DNA of 64,000 nt, from assembly GCF_014489495.1 (NCBI RefSeq), contig NZ_CP060780.1:1995001-2059000 (forward strand), read 5' to 3'. The notes beneath the pieces are model-generated. The model saw only the letters and a list, made by a program, of their open reading frames with translations, searched no databases and was not told the origin of the DNA. The translations under genes were made by a program, and so were the position numbers. How positions within the stretch are numbered: the first letter of the stretch is position 1; every line of letters begins with the position of its first letter. Positions 18,585-34,678 of this stretch are shown piece by piece. The stretch comes from Sphingomonas daechungensis. GTDB lineage: Bacteria; Pseudomonadota; Alphaproteobacteria; Sphingomonadales; Sphingomonadaceae.

Positions 18585-19000
18585 TTCTGGAAGCTGATCG
18601 TCGAGATCAACTCGGTCATGCGCAGCAGGCGCATGTGGATCACGTCCGAGACCGTATCGGGAAGACAATCGACGATCGCTTCCCTCGCTTCGAACAGGCT
18701 GGGCGCGACCTGGATCAATTCCATTTGCCAGTCGGGGAAGCTGCGGCTCACGACCTTGCGCTGATCACGGATCTCAAATCCGGAATGGCGCGGATCCTGG
18801 CGGAGTCGATCGATCAGGCCCTGGATCGCGCGTTCCGGCCCTTCGACGACCTGCAGGAAATGCGTTCCATTGAAGACCAGCAGTCCGGTGATATCGGCAG
18901 CGCGATTCTGCGCGCGCGACAACTCCTGGATGGTTTCAAGTTCGGCTTGGGGAAGATTGGCACGGGCGAGACTTGTGTACGTTACGGACGTCAACTGCAT
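18581..19000 (-). CDS. BLUF-domain blue-light photoreceptor
   Basis: 139 residues, nearly all a BLUF domain that binds FAD and senses blue light. Photocycle residues are present: Tyr in VTYTSLA (Tyr8), Asn in [18 protein letters not shown], Gln in THFLQVVEG, and Trp in [10 protein letters not shown] helical tail of about 40 residues follows. No output domain is attached, so it must act through a partner, as short BLUF proteins do. The last codons overlap trmFO on the other strand. Confidence 0.92.
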   Translation of the reverse strand: MQLTSVTYTSLARANLPQAELETIQELSRAQNRAADITGLLVFNGTHFLQVVEGPERAIQGLIDRLRQDPRHSGFEIRDQRKVVSRSFPDWQMELIQVAPSLFEAREAIVDCLPDTVSDVIHMRLLRMTELISTISFQN

Positions 19001-19030
19001 GCCTGGGCGATAGGTGCATTTCAGGCCGCC

Positions 19031-19491
19031 TCAAGCCAGTAACGTCGGGTTGAAGACGGAATTAACACGAACAGCGCTTTTTCTTCGGCGGAGGAGGGCA
19101 GTCGTCGCAAATTCGGCCGAAGTCAGCCACCCGGATCGATCCTTGTCGGCGACGCCGAACTTCTCGATCGACTTCACCGCCCACTCCTCGAACGAAAGTG
19201 TGCCATTGCCGTTTGTGTCGAGCTTGGCGAACGCCTTGCGCCGGCTTCCGAGGATTTCCTCCCGCTCAATTCTACCATTCTTGTCCTTGTCCGCTCGGGA
19301 GAAGCGCTTCTCCTCGCGGCTCTTCGCCGTGGCCTCTGGCGGCTTCGGCAACGCCAGCATGCCAGGTCCGGGGTTTTGGGGCGGCGGCGGCGCTGCAAAT
19401 TCGGGTGTCTGTGCGGCGCGGCTTTGCCAGAAGAGGAAGGCCCGGTCAGGAGCAAAAAACAGGCCGCGGCCCCGGCTAGAAAACGCGCCAA
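19031..19491 (-). CDS. Exported EF-hand protein (frame break near 19414)
   Basis: 153 residues after repair. TTG 19491 opens a good signal peptide (MARFLAGAAACFLLLTGPSSSGKAAPA). Adding one base near 19414 joins it to a Pro-rich linker and three calcium-binding loops: DKDKNGRIEREE, DTNGNGTLSFEE and DKDRSGWLTSAE. Without the repair the EF-hand frame runs from an ATG at 19558 but has no signal sequence, so I prefer the repaired form. Probably a periplasmic calcium-binding protein of unknown partner. Confidence 0.7.
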
Positions 19492-20208
19492 GGCGATACT
19501 CCTTCAACACTAGGAGATTCGGCATCGGCAAACTCGCCGCCGCCCGTCGCCCTGTCAACGCGTCAGATGCGCCCCGTCAGCCGATGGCGGAGCATTGCTG
19601 CCAGCCGCGGCGGGCTTCCCTCCGGCTCGAACGGCGCGCCGGCTTTGAGGTCGCGGGCGGCGAACCTGGCAAGCGAAGTCAACGGTCGCAGCGGCCTTGC
19701 AAAGCGATGAGCCTTGAGACGCGTTGCGGGACCTCTCGCGTGAATCAGCAACTCAGGCACGCCGCGGCGGCCGACCGAGACCAGGGCATGGAGGGCGCCC
19801 GCTTCTGCAAGCAGCGCATCGTCGCCTCCCAACAGCTGGCCGGAGAGCTGAAACAGCAGGCTGCCCCTGGCGGCAACGCGCCCGGGGTCGACTTCTTCCT
19901 CCAGAAGGGTCGCCCAGCCATCCTCGAGCTCCGCGAGACTGGCGCCGCCGATGCCATTTGGCAGCAAGCTGCTCGCCGCAATTTTCAGCTTCGGTTCGGC
20001 AGGCACCTTTCCGCGGTCGAGATCCGCCAGTCGCTCGCGCCACCAGGCCAGCTTGGCAGCGCCCAGCGCCGGCTGCGTCGCCCGGGCAACGACGTCGCCC
20101 ATCGCGGAGTCCAGCTGGAATAGCGCCTCCAGCGGCGTCCTGACGTCATCCGGCACATGTCGCAGCACCAGCGCGCGATCGGCTCCGATCGCCGCCGCTA
20201 GCTCTTCG

Positions 20209-21638
<1,430 letters not shown>

Positions 21639-21639
<1 letters not shown>

Positions 21640-22717
21640 CAGTAGGTCTCCACCAGCACGTCGGTATGCAATTCGCTGACCTCGGGCTCCGGCGCCTCCT
21701 CCGAGAACTTGGCAGCTTCGACGACGATGTCCTTGATTTCCTTGTCGATCGCCTTGAGCTCCTCTTCCGTCACGCCCATCGTCTCAAGCTCCTTGGCGGC
21801 GCGGTCGATCGGGTCGTGATGCTCGCGATAGTCCTGGACCTCCTCGCGGGTCCGGTATTTGGCCGGATCGGACATCGAATGGCCGCGATAGCGATAGGTG
21901 AGGAACTCGATGATGATCGGACCCTTGCCGCTGCGCGTCCATTCGAGCGCAACTTCGGCCGCGCCGCGGACCGCCAGCACGTCCATGCCGTCGACCTGGA
22001 TGCCCGGGATCCGGAAGCTCTCGCCTCGCTTGTAGAGCAGCGGCTCCGAAGACGAGCGCTCGATGCTCGTCCCCATCGCATATTTGTTGTTCTCGATCGC
22101 GTAGATGACCGGAAGGTCCCACAGCTGAGCCATGTTGAAGCTCTCGTAGACCTGGCCCTGGTTGACCGCGCCGTCGCCGAAATAGGTCAGGCAGACGCCG
22201 CCATCGCCGCTGTACTGGTGCTTCAGCGCCAGGCCGGTGCCCAGCGAAACCTGCGCCCCCACGATGCCGTGGCCGCCGTAGAAGCCATGCTCGACACTGA
22301 ACATGTGCATCGAGCCGCCCTTGCCCTTGGAGATGCCCGCGGCACGACCCGTCAGCTCGGCCATGATCACCTTCGGATCGATGCCGTAGGCGAGCATGTG
22401 GCCGTGATCCCGATAGCCCGTGATGACGCTGTCCTTGCCGACCGTCATTGCCGACTGGAGCCCGACCGCGACGGCCTCCTGGCCAATATAGAGGTGGCAG
22501 AAGCCGCCTATCAGGCCGAGGCCGTAGAGCTGTCCCGCGCGCTCCTCAAAGCGGCGGATAAGCAGCATCTCCCGATAGAATTGAAGCAGCTGGTCCTTTG
22601 TCGCCTTGAAACGCTTGGGGTCTTGGGGACGCTCCCGGTTCGGAATTTGCGGTGCTGCGCCTGCAGCGGCTTTCGGCCCTCGCCCTTGCTCGGGACAGAC
22701 TTTGCGGAACGCGCCAC
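21639..22717 (-). CDS. pdhA: Pyruvate dehydrogenase E1 alpha subunit (frame break at 22617-22620)
   Basis: Partner of PdhB; 359 residues after repair. Thiamine-diphosphate motif [40 protein letters not shown] and the phosphorylation-loop-like [11 protein letters not shown] are present. Start GTG 22717 has an AGAGGA site. One C added at 22617-22620 joins the basic N-terminal tail to [36 protein letters not shown], the canonical start of the domain; without it the frame would begin at MLLIRRF and lack the first helix. Confidence 0.94.
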
Positions 22718-22791
22718 GCTTGATCCTCTTTATCGCGCCAATCGAATGAGCGGCGCGTCTATAGGTTGCACCGCTTCAAGCGGCAATGGCG

Positions 22792-23400
22792 TCAGTCGCC
22801 GGCAACGAAGGCCGTGATCTTCCAAGCGCCCGACTTCCTTTCCATCGTCAGCCGGTAGTCGGCCGCGCTGCGAAGATCGCCCGGCGCGACATAGGCCTCG
22901 CGCCCGTCCGCAAGCTTAATCCGGGCATCGCCCTGCTCGGGAAGCTCGATCACCGTGACCACCTCCCAATCAAGCTTGCCGAGCGCTTTACCGTCCTTGT
23001 CCCTGACCAGCGCGCCCGGATGAACCGCGAGCGCGGATTCGAACATGTCGGCATCAGGATCGAGCTGCGACGGGAATGACGGTGCAACCGCCACGCTTTC
23101 CCGAAGCGCGCAGCCGAGCGACAGCGCCTCTTTCAGCTCGTCCCAGACCTTGCTTTGCCCTGCGGAGCCCAACTCCCAGGCAGAACGAAAGGCGTCCTTA
23201 CCCTCGCCGCCGCCGAAATCCACCAGCGCGCGGTCGTCGACCAGCAGCATCAAGCCATCGAAGTCTCGCTTTTCAACTGCAGCGATCACGCCGCTGCGAA
23301 AGGCAACGAAAGATGGGTCGGCCGCGCATTCATCGACCGGAGGCAGGCGCGTCGAACCAAACAATGACGCACCGAGAAGGAAGAGCGCTGCCGCCGTCAA
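22792..23400 (-). CDS. Exported hypothetical protein, SH3-like C-terminus
   Basis: 202 residues with signal peptide (MTAAALFLLGASLFGS). The middle is helical (VIAAVEKRDFDGLMLLVDDRALVDFGGGEGKDAF), and the C-terminal part, with WEVVTVIELPEQGDARIKLADGREAYVAPGDLRS, resembles a bacterial SH3 domain. The TTG start overlaps the ftsB stop by four bases. No family name recognised. Between ftsB and pdhA, it could be a periplasmic partner, but this is not shown. Confidence 0.65.
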   Translation of the reverse strand: MTAAALFLLGASLFGSTRLPPVDECAADPSFVAFRSGVIAAVEKRDFDGLMLLVDDRALVDFGGGEGKDAFRSAWELGSAGQSKVWDELKEALSLGCALRESVAVAPSFPSQLDPDADMFESALAVHPGALVRDKDGKALGKLDWEVVTVIELPEQGDARIKLADGREAYVAPGDLRSAADYRLTMERKSGAWKITAFVAGD

Positions 23401-23708
23401 TTCAGCGGAACGATGACCTCGTCAGGCCGGACCAGGCCGAGATCGCGGCGGACCAGCTCGTCCGCCATGTCCGGATCCGCCTTGCGCGGGTCGAGCAAAG
23501 CGGAGCGGTGCCGAAGTTGCGCCTTTTCCGCTTCGAGGCGGGCCAGCTCGGCCTTTCTCGACTGAAGGTCGCGGTGATACCCGCCCCATGCGAGAAGGCC
23601 ATTCGGGCCGGCAACAGCATAGCCGGCAAAATTGCCGACAACGATCAGCGCAAGCGCGGGCCAAAACACCCTACGCATCAAGCCGAAACTGCGTTGACCC
23701 CCACCCAT
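23397..23708 (-). CDS. ftsB: FtsB/DivIC-family cell-division protein
   Basis: Septum-formation initiator homologue, 103 residues: one membrane span (VFWPALALIVVGNFAGYAVAG) followed by a periplasmic coiled coil (LQSRKAELARLEAEKAQLRHR) and the DPDMADELVRRDLGLVRPDEVIV segment typical of FtsB. It bridges FtsL and FtsQ in the divisome. The gene lies directly after eno, the usual place in many proteobacteria. An in-frame ATG at 23678 is an alternative start. Confidence 0.85.
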   Translation of the reverse strand: MGGGQRSFGLMRRVFWPALALIVVGNFAGYAVAGPNGLLAWGGYHRDLQSRKAELARLEAEKAQLRHRSALLDPRKADPDMADELVRRDLGLVRPDEVIVPLN

Positions 23709-23776
23709 CGGTCTTAAGAATCACGATGGAGTCATGAAGGCAAGAGAAAAGAACCCTTTGGGGATAATCCTGTGGA

Positions 23777-25727
<1,951 letters not shown>

Positions 25728-25728
25728 G

Positions 25729-26082
25729 GTGCTTAAGACGCCGTCGGATCATGATCCTGCCACGGACGACAGCGATCGTCCGATCGGTTTGCTCGTCCAT
25801 GAGCTCATCGAGGACGGCAAGGCCTATGCCCTGGCGGAACTCGACTATGTCAAAGCGATCGCTGCGGCCAAGGCCAATGCCCTCAAGCTGCCGGCGATCC
25901 TGTTCGGGGTGGCCGTGTTGTTCGCATTGGCTGCGTTCGTTGCCCTCGTTGTCGGAATCGCCAATGGCTTGGCCACTCTCATCGGCCCATTGGCTGGCGG
26001 GCTGGTGGCCTGCCTTCTGTTCGCGGCGATTGCAGGCGGGCTCGGTTGGTACGGCATGATGCGTCTTCGGCGGGATCTATGA
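25729..26082 (+). CDS. Phage-holin-family / YqjE-like membrane protein
   Basis: About 117 residues with two strong membrane spans (LPAILFGVAVLFALAAFVALVVGIA and LAGGLVACLLFAAIAGGLGWYG) after a short acidic N-terminus, as in DUF1469/YqjE proteins. I prefer GTG 25729, which has AGAAGG upstream; ATG 25708, overlapping the previous gene, is the alternative. Its ATGA overlap with the next gene indicates tight coupling. Function in this family is not established. Confidence 0.7.
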   Translation: MLKTPSDHDPATDDSDRPIGLLVHELIEDGKAYALAELDYVKAIAAAKANALKLPAILFGVAVLFALAAFVALVVGIANGLATLIGPLAGGLVACLLFAAIAGGLGWYGMMRLRRDL

Positions 26083-26423
26083 TCGGCGAGACCACGGACA
26101 TGACAGCGGCCAAGCTGCAGGCGGAACGTGCCCGGTCCCAGCTGATGGACACGGCCCAGCGCCTACAGAACCGCGTCAGTCCCGGCACGCTCGCCTCAAA
26201 CGTGTGGCAAGATGCCAAGGACAAGGGCGCTGACCTCGCCGAAACTGCTGTGGACGCCGTTCGGAAGCGGCCCGTTGCCGTGACCGGCGTGGTGGCCGCA
26301 ATCGCCTTGTTCCTCGCGAGGGAACCGTTGGTCGACCTCGCGGGTAAGATGACCAAGGGCGTCCGCAAGAAGACGAACCGAAAGACCGCGTCCAAGACCC
26401 AATCCACGGAGAAAAGTGCATGA
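26079..26423 (+). CDS. DUF3618 family protein
   Basis: 114 residues: an N-terminal helix (KLQAERARSQLMDTAQRLQNRVSPGTL), VWQDAKDKGADLAETAVDAVRKRPV, then a membrane span (VAVTGVVAAIALFLA) and a Lys-rich tail. This pattern is the DUF3618 family, usually found with YqjD/YqjE-like genes. The start ATGA overlaps the preceding stop, and its own stop overlaps the next start. Confidence 0.75.
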   Translation: MIGETTDMTAAKLQAERARSQLMDTAQRLQNRVSPGTLASNVWQDAKDKGADLAETAVDAVRKRPVAVTGVVAAIALFLAREPLVDLAGKMTKGVRKKTNRKTASKTQSTEKSA

Positions 26424-26838
26424 CGGACAATCGCTCCAGCGTCGAAACGGAGCGTTCGACTCCTCGGCAACGCGCAATCGAAGCCTATGGGAATGCCCGC
26501 GATCGCGTCGGCAATGCCGGGCGTCGCGCCGGCGAATCTCTCGAAGAGGCCCGCTACTCGTGCTCGCGGCCGGGCTCGCTGCCGGGGCTGCCATCGCGGC
26601 ACTCCTGCCGAGGACGCGGACCGAGGATCGACTCCTGAAGCCGGTCACCGATCGCGCCAGGGAGACGGCGCGTGTCGCGGTGCAGGCCGCCAAGGACGCC
26701 GGCCAGGGCAGGCTCGATGAGCTCGGTCTCACCCGCGAAAAGGGATCGGACACCATCCGCTCCATCTTCCAGGGGTTCAGCGATGCCGCGAAGGCCTCAG
26801 GTCAGGCCGCGATCGGTAGCGTCCGCGGCAAGGAATGA
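26420..26838 (+). CDS. Membrane-anchored hypothetical protein of the stress operon (frame break at 26550-26552)
   Basis: 139 residues after repair: a helical N-terminus (RQRAIEAYGNARDRVGNAGRRAGESLEEA), one membrane span (PLLVLAAGLAAGAAIAALLP), and a second amphipathic helix up to the end (DKVTDRARETARVAVQAAKDAG-like). One C added at 26550-26552 joins both halves. Fourth gene of the DUF883 unit. I know no family name for it. Confidence 0.65.
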
Positions 26839-26888
26839 GGCCCTGAGGCCGGTTCGCATAAGGCCCGAATCCTGCTAGCGGCCCGCCG

Positions 26889-27125
26889 ATGAGCAAGCTT
26901 CACCTCGTGTTCGGCGGTCGCGTGAAAGATCCGCGCGGCCTGGATTTCGTCGATTTGAACGGAATCGATTTTGTCGGCCTGTTCGATAATTATGCCGAGG
27001 CCGAAGAGGCTTGGCGCGGCCGTGCCCAGCGGACTGTTGACGATGCAGAGATGAAGTACGTCGTCGTCCACCTCCACCGGCTGCTCGAACCGGAGAGCGA
27101 CGGCAGCACGGCCTCAGCGGCTTAG
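26889..27125 (+). CDS. DUF4170 family protein
   Basis: 78 residues beginning KLHLVFGGRVKDPRGLDFVDLNGIDFVGLFDNYAEAEEAW, the DUF4170 signature found across alphaproteobacteria. Function unknown. It ends in a four-base overlap with the convergent rhomboid gene. Confidence 0.85.
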   Translation: MSKLHLVFGGRVKDPRGLDFVDLNGIDFVGLFDNYAEAEEAWRGRAQRTVDDAEMKYVVVHLHRLLEPESDGSTASAA

Positions 27126-27748
27126 GCGTTCCGGTAACGCCAAAGCAGAAGCGGGCGCTGAAGCAGCAATCCGGCGATGAACCCGCCAATGTGCGCTGGT
27201 GTCGCCAGCAGGTAGCCCTGCGTTCCGGCGAGCATTCCGCTCATGACCTGCAGGACGATCCACGCCGCGAGCAGCCACAGGGCATTGAGCGACCGATTGA
27301 GGCTTGGCGACGCGACAATCTTTTTCTGCTGACCGAAGCTCAAGGCGAAAGCGCCAATGACGGCGCTGATCGCACCGCTGGCGCCGATCATCGGGGTTGT
27401 TGAAAGCGGGGCGACCATCCACTGCGCGATCGCGGCCGTGTAGGCGCCAACTACGTAAAGCAGCACCATCGGCCAGAGGCCCAGTACCCGCTCGACCTGC
27501 GTCCCGCACCACACCAGCATCAGCACGTTGACCGCGACGTGGAGAAGTCCGCCGTGCACAAGTGTCGCCGTCAGCGGCGTCAACCACGCGGGCACCGGCG
27601 ATGCGACCTGGACGACTTCGCTCAATCGTGCGGGGATGACACCAAGCAGCAGATCGACACTGCCGTTCGGATCGACCAGCTCAGCAAGGAGCCAGGCGGC
27701 GACCGTGACGATCGAAATAACGGCGGTAGCAGTGCGTGGGTAGCGCAT
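27122..27748 (-). CDS. Rhomboid-family intramembrane serine protease
   Basis: 208 residues with about six membrane spans. Catalytic serine lies in IGASGAISAVIGAF (GxSG), and the histidine in TPAHIGGFIAGLLL; the conserved HxxxN before the active site is HGGLLHVAVNVLML. These mark an active rhomboid that cuts membrane proteins within the bilayer. It is downstream of greA by 14 bases and probably cotranscribed. Confidence 0.9.
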   Translation of the reverse strand: MRYPRTATAVISIVTVAAWLLAELVDPNGSVDLLLGVIPARLSEVVQVASPVPAWLTPLTATLVHGGLLHVAVNVLMLVWCGTQVERVLGLWPMVLLYVVGAYTAAIAQWMVAPLSTTPMIGASGAISAVIGAFALSFGQQKKIVASPSLNRSLNALWLLAAWIVLQVMSGMLAGTQGYLLATPAHIGGFIAGLLLQRPLLLWRYRNA

Positions 27749-27762
27749 CAGCGCGGAACCGC

Positions 27763-28242
27763 TCAGAGGAACTCGATCTTCTTGATCTCGTAGTAGCGAT
27801 CGCCCGATGGCGTCGAGACCTCGACCTCCTCGCCAGCCTGACGGCCGATGAGGGCGCGGCCGAGCGGTGAGTTGTAGCTGATCCGCCCATCCTTCGCATC
27901 CGCCTCGACCTGGCCGACAAGCTGGTAGCGAACCTTCTTGTCGTCTTCGTCGAGGAGGGTGACGGTGGCACCGAACACCACCTTGTCGCCGGAAAGCGTG
28001 GTCGGATCGATCACCATTGCCCGGCTGAGCTGATCGTCGATGTCGGCGATCATCGCCTCGATCTGGCCCTGGCGCTCCTTGGCGGCGTGATATTCGGCGT
28101 TCTCGGAGAGGTCGCCATGCGCGCGAGCCGCTTCGATCGCTTCCACGACCGCCGGGCGCTCCACGGTTTTCAGCTGACGAACCTGCTCGCTCAGCTTGCG
28201 ATGACCTTCGGCCAGCATCGGTACCTTTTCGGCACTCGCCAT
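27763..28242 (-). CDS. greA: Transcription elongation factor GreA
   Basis: Rescues stalled RNA polymerase by stimulating transcript cleavage. 159 residues: N-terminal coiled coil ([52 protein letters not shown]) with the acidic tip DLSENAEY, then the FKBP-like domain ([25 protein letters not shown]). I start at ATG 28242, matching the usual N-terminus; an upstream ATG at 28266 adds eight atypical residues. Confidence 0.93.
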   Translation of the reverse strand: MASAEKVPMLAEGHRKLSEQVRQLKTVERPAVVEAIEAARAHGDLSENAEYHAAKERQGQIEAMIADIDDQLSRAMVIDPTTLSGDKVVFGATVTLLDEDDKKVRYQLVGQVEADAKDGRISYNSPLGRALIGRQAGEEVEVSTPSGDRYYEIKKIEFL

Positions 28243-28326
28243 TGTTTTCGGCCTTTCCTCTTTCAAAACGCCGCCCGCCGCGCCCGTCTCAGGGTTCGCG
28301 ATGCCAGGCGGATTGTCAGGTGGTTG

Positions 28327-31668
<3,342 letters not shown>

Positions 31669-31669
<1 letters not shown>

Positions 31670-31947
31670 CAGCTCGCTGGAAAGTTGACGGCGTTGACGA
31701 AGACGGCCTTCAGCCCGTTCTTGCGAGCGAACTTGGCGACACAGTCACGCTCTTGAGGGGTGGAGTCCGGACGGAACAGGAAGATAAGCCGCTTTTCGCT
31801 CTCATCCTGGAATAGCTCACCAAGCGCGAGACCGCAGCTCTGGCCGACGTCGTTTAGCTCGGCCTGCGTGTGAAAACGCGCGGTAGCGCAAGCACTCAGA
31901 GACATGGTGACGCCAGCGCATACCAATGACCGGCGACCCCAGATCAT
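31669..31947 (-). CDS. Small lipoprotein between carA and carB, copy 1
   Basis: 92 residues. Lipoprotein-type leader [20 protein letters not shown] with lipobox LSAC, then [18 protein letters not shown] and [13 protein letters not shown]. It starts at an ATGA overlap with the stop of the next-upstream lipoprotein and ends in a TGATG overlap with carB. The two neighbours look like paralogues: both share QAEL, CG(L/I)A, PD and ER-x-DC in the same order. No known family. Confidence 0.6.
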
Positions 31948-32264
31948 TCGACATTTCCATCGAGAGCCACGTTTCCAGTTATGTAGGCTTCGTTCCCCAC
32001 GAGGCCCAACTTGAACGGGATCTTGCTCTCGTTGATTCCACGCAGAGCGCAATCTACGCGTTCGTAGGCCTCGTTCACGTCCGGCTTCATGTGCAGCTCT
32101 TCATCGCCGCGCAAATCGAACGTATTTCGAGCAATCCCGCACTTATCCGCAATCCTGTCCAACTCGGCTTGGCGGAAGTCATGGAGCGTCATCTTCGTTG
32201 CCGGCGCCGGCTCGCAAGAGATGCAAAAAGCACAAATTATGATCGCCGCGGCCGTCTTGCTCAC
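31944..32264 (-). CDS. Small lipoprotein between carA and carB, copy 2
   Basis: 106 residues from GTG 32264 (MSKTAAAIIICAFCISCEP), which overlaps the carA stop by four bases. After the leader come FRQAELDRIADKCGIARNTF and MKPDVNEAYERVDCAL, which align with copy 1. Two cysteines are conserved between the copies and could form a disulfide. Function unknown; the position inside the carA-carB unit is unusual. Confidence 0.6.
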   Translation of the reverse strand: MSKTAAAIIICAFCISCEPAPATKMTLHDFRQAELDRIADKCGIARNTFDLRGDEELHMKPDVNEAYERVDCALRGINESKIPFKLGLVGNEAYITGNVALDGNVE

Positions 32265-33429
32265 TTCATCGCCCCGACGAACTTCTCGAACAGGTAGAAG
32301 CTGTCCATCGGCCCCGGGCTCGCCTCCGGGTGATACTGCACGCTGAATGCCGGCCGGTCGGTCAACTCGATCCCGCAATTGCTGTCGTCGAACAGCGACA
32401 CGTGCGTTTCGTGGACATTCTCCGGAAGGCCTTCGCGCTCGACCGCGAAGCCGTGGTTCATGCTGGTAATCTCGACCTGCCCGTCCGACAGCCGCTTCAC
32501 CGGATGATTGGCGCCCGATGGCCCTGGAACATCTTGCTCGTCTTCCCGCCAACCGCGAGCGCCAGCATCTGGTGGCCAAGGCAGATGCCGAACAAAGGCT
32601 TCTTCGTCTCCAGCATCTGCCGAATCACCGGCACCGCATATTCGCCCGTCGCTGCCGGATCGCCCGGCCCATTGGACAGGAAGAATCCGTCCGGCTTGTG
32701 CGCCATGATCTCGTCGAAGGTCGCCGTCGCCGGCACTACCGTCACCCGGGCACCGGCCTCAACAAGGTTGCGGAAGATGTTGCGTTTGTTGCCATAATCG
32801 ACCGCAACGACGTGCGGCCGACTCTCGTCCTCACCGCCAAGCTCATAGCCCTCGCCCCACTGCCAACGGCCACCCGTCCAACGCTCGACCTGCAGCCTGC
32901 TGACGTCCTTGGCGAGGTCCATGCCTTCGAGGCCGGGCCAGTCCGCCGCCAACTTCTGCAGCCGCTCGACGTCGAATTCGCCATTGGCGTTGTGCGCGAT
33001 GACGACCGTCGGCGGGCCTTCCTGCCGCACGAGGCGCGTCAACGCCCGCGTATCCACGCCGGAAATGCCGATGCGCCCATACTTGCGCATCCAGTCCGCA
33101 AAGCCCTCGTTGGCGCGGTAGTTGCTCGGCTCGGTGACGACCTCGCGCACCAGGCAACCCAGCGCGTGCGCGTCCGCCGCCTCGACGTCCTCGTCATTGG
33201 CTCCTACGTTGCCGATGTGCGGAAAGGTGAAGGCGATGACCTGCTTCGCATAGGAAGGATCGGTCATCACTTCCTGGTATCCGGTCATGGCGGTATTGAA
33301 GCACAGCTCGCCGACCTGCTCGCCCTCTGAGCCGAAGCCTTTGCCCCAGACGACCCGGCCATCGGCGAAGACCACGACTCCCGTCGCGCCCTTCGGTTGA
33401 GGCGCGGACAAGGGTCGAGCGTCGGCCAT
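32261..33429 (-). CDS. carA: Carbamoyl-phosphate synthase small subunit (frame break at 32514-32516)
   Basis: Glutaminase subunit that feeds ammonia to CarB; 389 residues after repair. N-terminal domain with GYQEVMTDPSYAKQVIAFTFPHIGNVGAN, then a class I glutamine amidotransferase domain with the catalytic cysteine in FGICLGHQM and the His/Glu pair in YHPEASPGP. One G added at 32514-32516 gives MFQGHRGANHPVKR; without it the frame stops before the catalytic His. It is divergent from yqeY. Confidence 0.95.
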
Positions 33430-33549
33430 GGGCGAAAGAGCCTTCCGTCAAGAGTTTTGCAGCGATGTCGCTAAGGCATTTCCGCTAGGCACATATGCGC
33501 GCCGGGTCAACGCTGGTAAGGGCCAAAATCCACAGCTAGTGCTCTCCGC

Positions 33550-34001
33550 ATGATCCGCGACGACATCAAGACCGCTTTGGTGACCGCCATGAAGGGCGGC
33601 GACAAGGCCGCGACCGGCACGATTCGCCTCATCCAGTCGGCTCTCAAGAACCGCGATATCGAGCTGCGCACGTCGAGCTCGACCCCGACGACGACCTGGT
33701 CGTGACGGAAGTCCTGCAGAAGATGATCAAGCAGCGGCGTGAGTCCGCCGATCTCTACCGCAAGGGCAATCGCGAGGAGCTGGCCGCGACCGAAGAGGCG
33801 GAAATCGCCGTTATCGAGCGATTCCTGCCCAAGCAAATGACCGACGATGAGGCCAGTGCCGCCATCCAGGCAATCATTGCCGAGACGGGCGCATCGGGGA
33901 TGAAGGACATGGGCAAGGTGATGGGCGAGGTCAAAGCGCGGCTGGCCGGCCAGATCGATCCCGCTCGTGCCAGCGCCATGGTCCGCGCCGCGCTCGCCTG
34001 A
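33550..34001 (+). CDS. GatB/YqeY domain protein (frame break near 33668)
   Basis: 150 residues after repair, the size of YqeY. Start MIRDDIKTALVTAMKGGDKAATGTIRLIQSALKNRDIEL, then EVLQKMIKQRRESADLYRKGNREELAATEEAEIAVIERFLPKQM and the C-terminal GKVMGEVKARLAGQIDPARAS. The fold is the tRNA-binding tail domain of GatB; the role of the free-standing protein is not clear. One base (GG read as G) near 33668 gives ELRHVELDPDDDLVVTEV. In many bacteria yqeY lies by dnaG-rpoD, as here. Confidence 0.88.
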
Positions 34002-34052
34002 GAAAAAGGCCCGCCGCAGGAGTGCGACGGAGCCTCAGTTGGATCGTTCTTT

Positions 34053-34433
34053 CTAGTTGGCCGCCGCGGCGCTTCCGCCAGTGGCCGCACCGGTGCCGGT
34101 CATTCCGCCGACACCTTCCATCACCAGGTCGTAACAGAGCATCGCGATTGCCGTCGCCATTGCACCGGCCAGCGCTATTTGCAGATTGACCGTAATTGCC
34201 GCCAGCTGAGCGCCGATCGCCGGCAAAGTGCCAAGCGCCGTTCCGACGATCGGAAGCGCGATCAGGATGACTCCCGCGAGCACCATTCTTTCGCGCGGCA
34301 TGGAAAGCCCGGCGATCAGGCCGAGTACAAGAAGCACCAACGCGACATTCAGCCCGCCGAGCGGAACGAAAGCCGCCACGATTGCGAGAAGTATGTAAAG
34401 CACGCGGGCAAGCCCGCCGACCTTGTTGATCAT
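34053..34433 (-). CDS. Hypothetical inner-membrane protein
   Basis: 126 residues with about three to four membrane segments (VLYILLAIVAAFVPLGG, VALVLLVLGLIAGLS, MVLAGVILIALPIVGTALG, LQIALAGAMATAIAMLC) and a Gly/Thr/Ala-rich tail. ATG 34433 is chosen because a GGGGGG run lies 8 bases before it; a longer frame upstream is basic and unlikely. Family not recognised. Confidence 0.6.
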   Translation of the reverse strand: MINKVGGLARVLYILLAIVAAFVPLGGLNVALVLLVLGLIAGLSMPRERMVLAGVILIALPIVGTALGTLPAIGAQLAAITVNLQIALAGAMATAIAMLCYDLVMEGVGGMTGTGAATGGSAAAAN

Positions 34434-34486
34434 GATATTTCCCCCCTCAAAATGTCCCGGCCTGCGATCTCTCCTTTGCGGTCGCC

Positions 34487-34512
34487 GGAACAAGGAAAGA
34501 TTAACCCTGTTT
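34487..34512 (+). promoter_or_regulatory. Possible EcfG-type promoter upstream of dnaG
   Basis: GGAAC (34487-34491), 16-base spacer, TGTTT (34508-34512), on the strand of dnaG and about 165 bases before its start. The first -10 base is T instead of C, so this is a weaker match than the sites at 14964 and 25158. Confidence 0.35.
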
Positions 34513-34612
34513 CGCCGCATTTCTCAGCGGAATGAATCGTTCAGAATCCGGTCGTTACGGGAGCGGTCAGAAATTCACCGCGGGAATCCGTCCCTGAGCG
34601 CCGACTCGCACT

Positions 34613-34621
34613 TGTGGATAA
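34613..34621 (-). promoter_or_regulatory. DnaA box upstream of dnaG
   Basis: TGTGGATAA, the exact complement of the consensus DnaA box TTATCCACA, 58 bases before the dnaG start. A single box can occur by chance; position in the dnaG leader makes regulation possible. Confidence 0.45.
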
Positions 34622-34678
34622 TTCCGTCGCAAACGCTTGCGGCGCGCCGAGTCGAATGCGAGAAAAATCCCGCCGTCC

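Noticed and set aside
19031..19558. EF-hand protein starting at ATG 19558 without export signal
   Set aside because: The overlapping frame from TTG 19491 has a clean signal peptide and joins the EF-hand frame with one added base.
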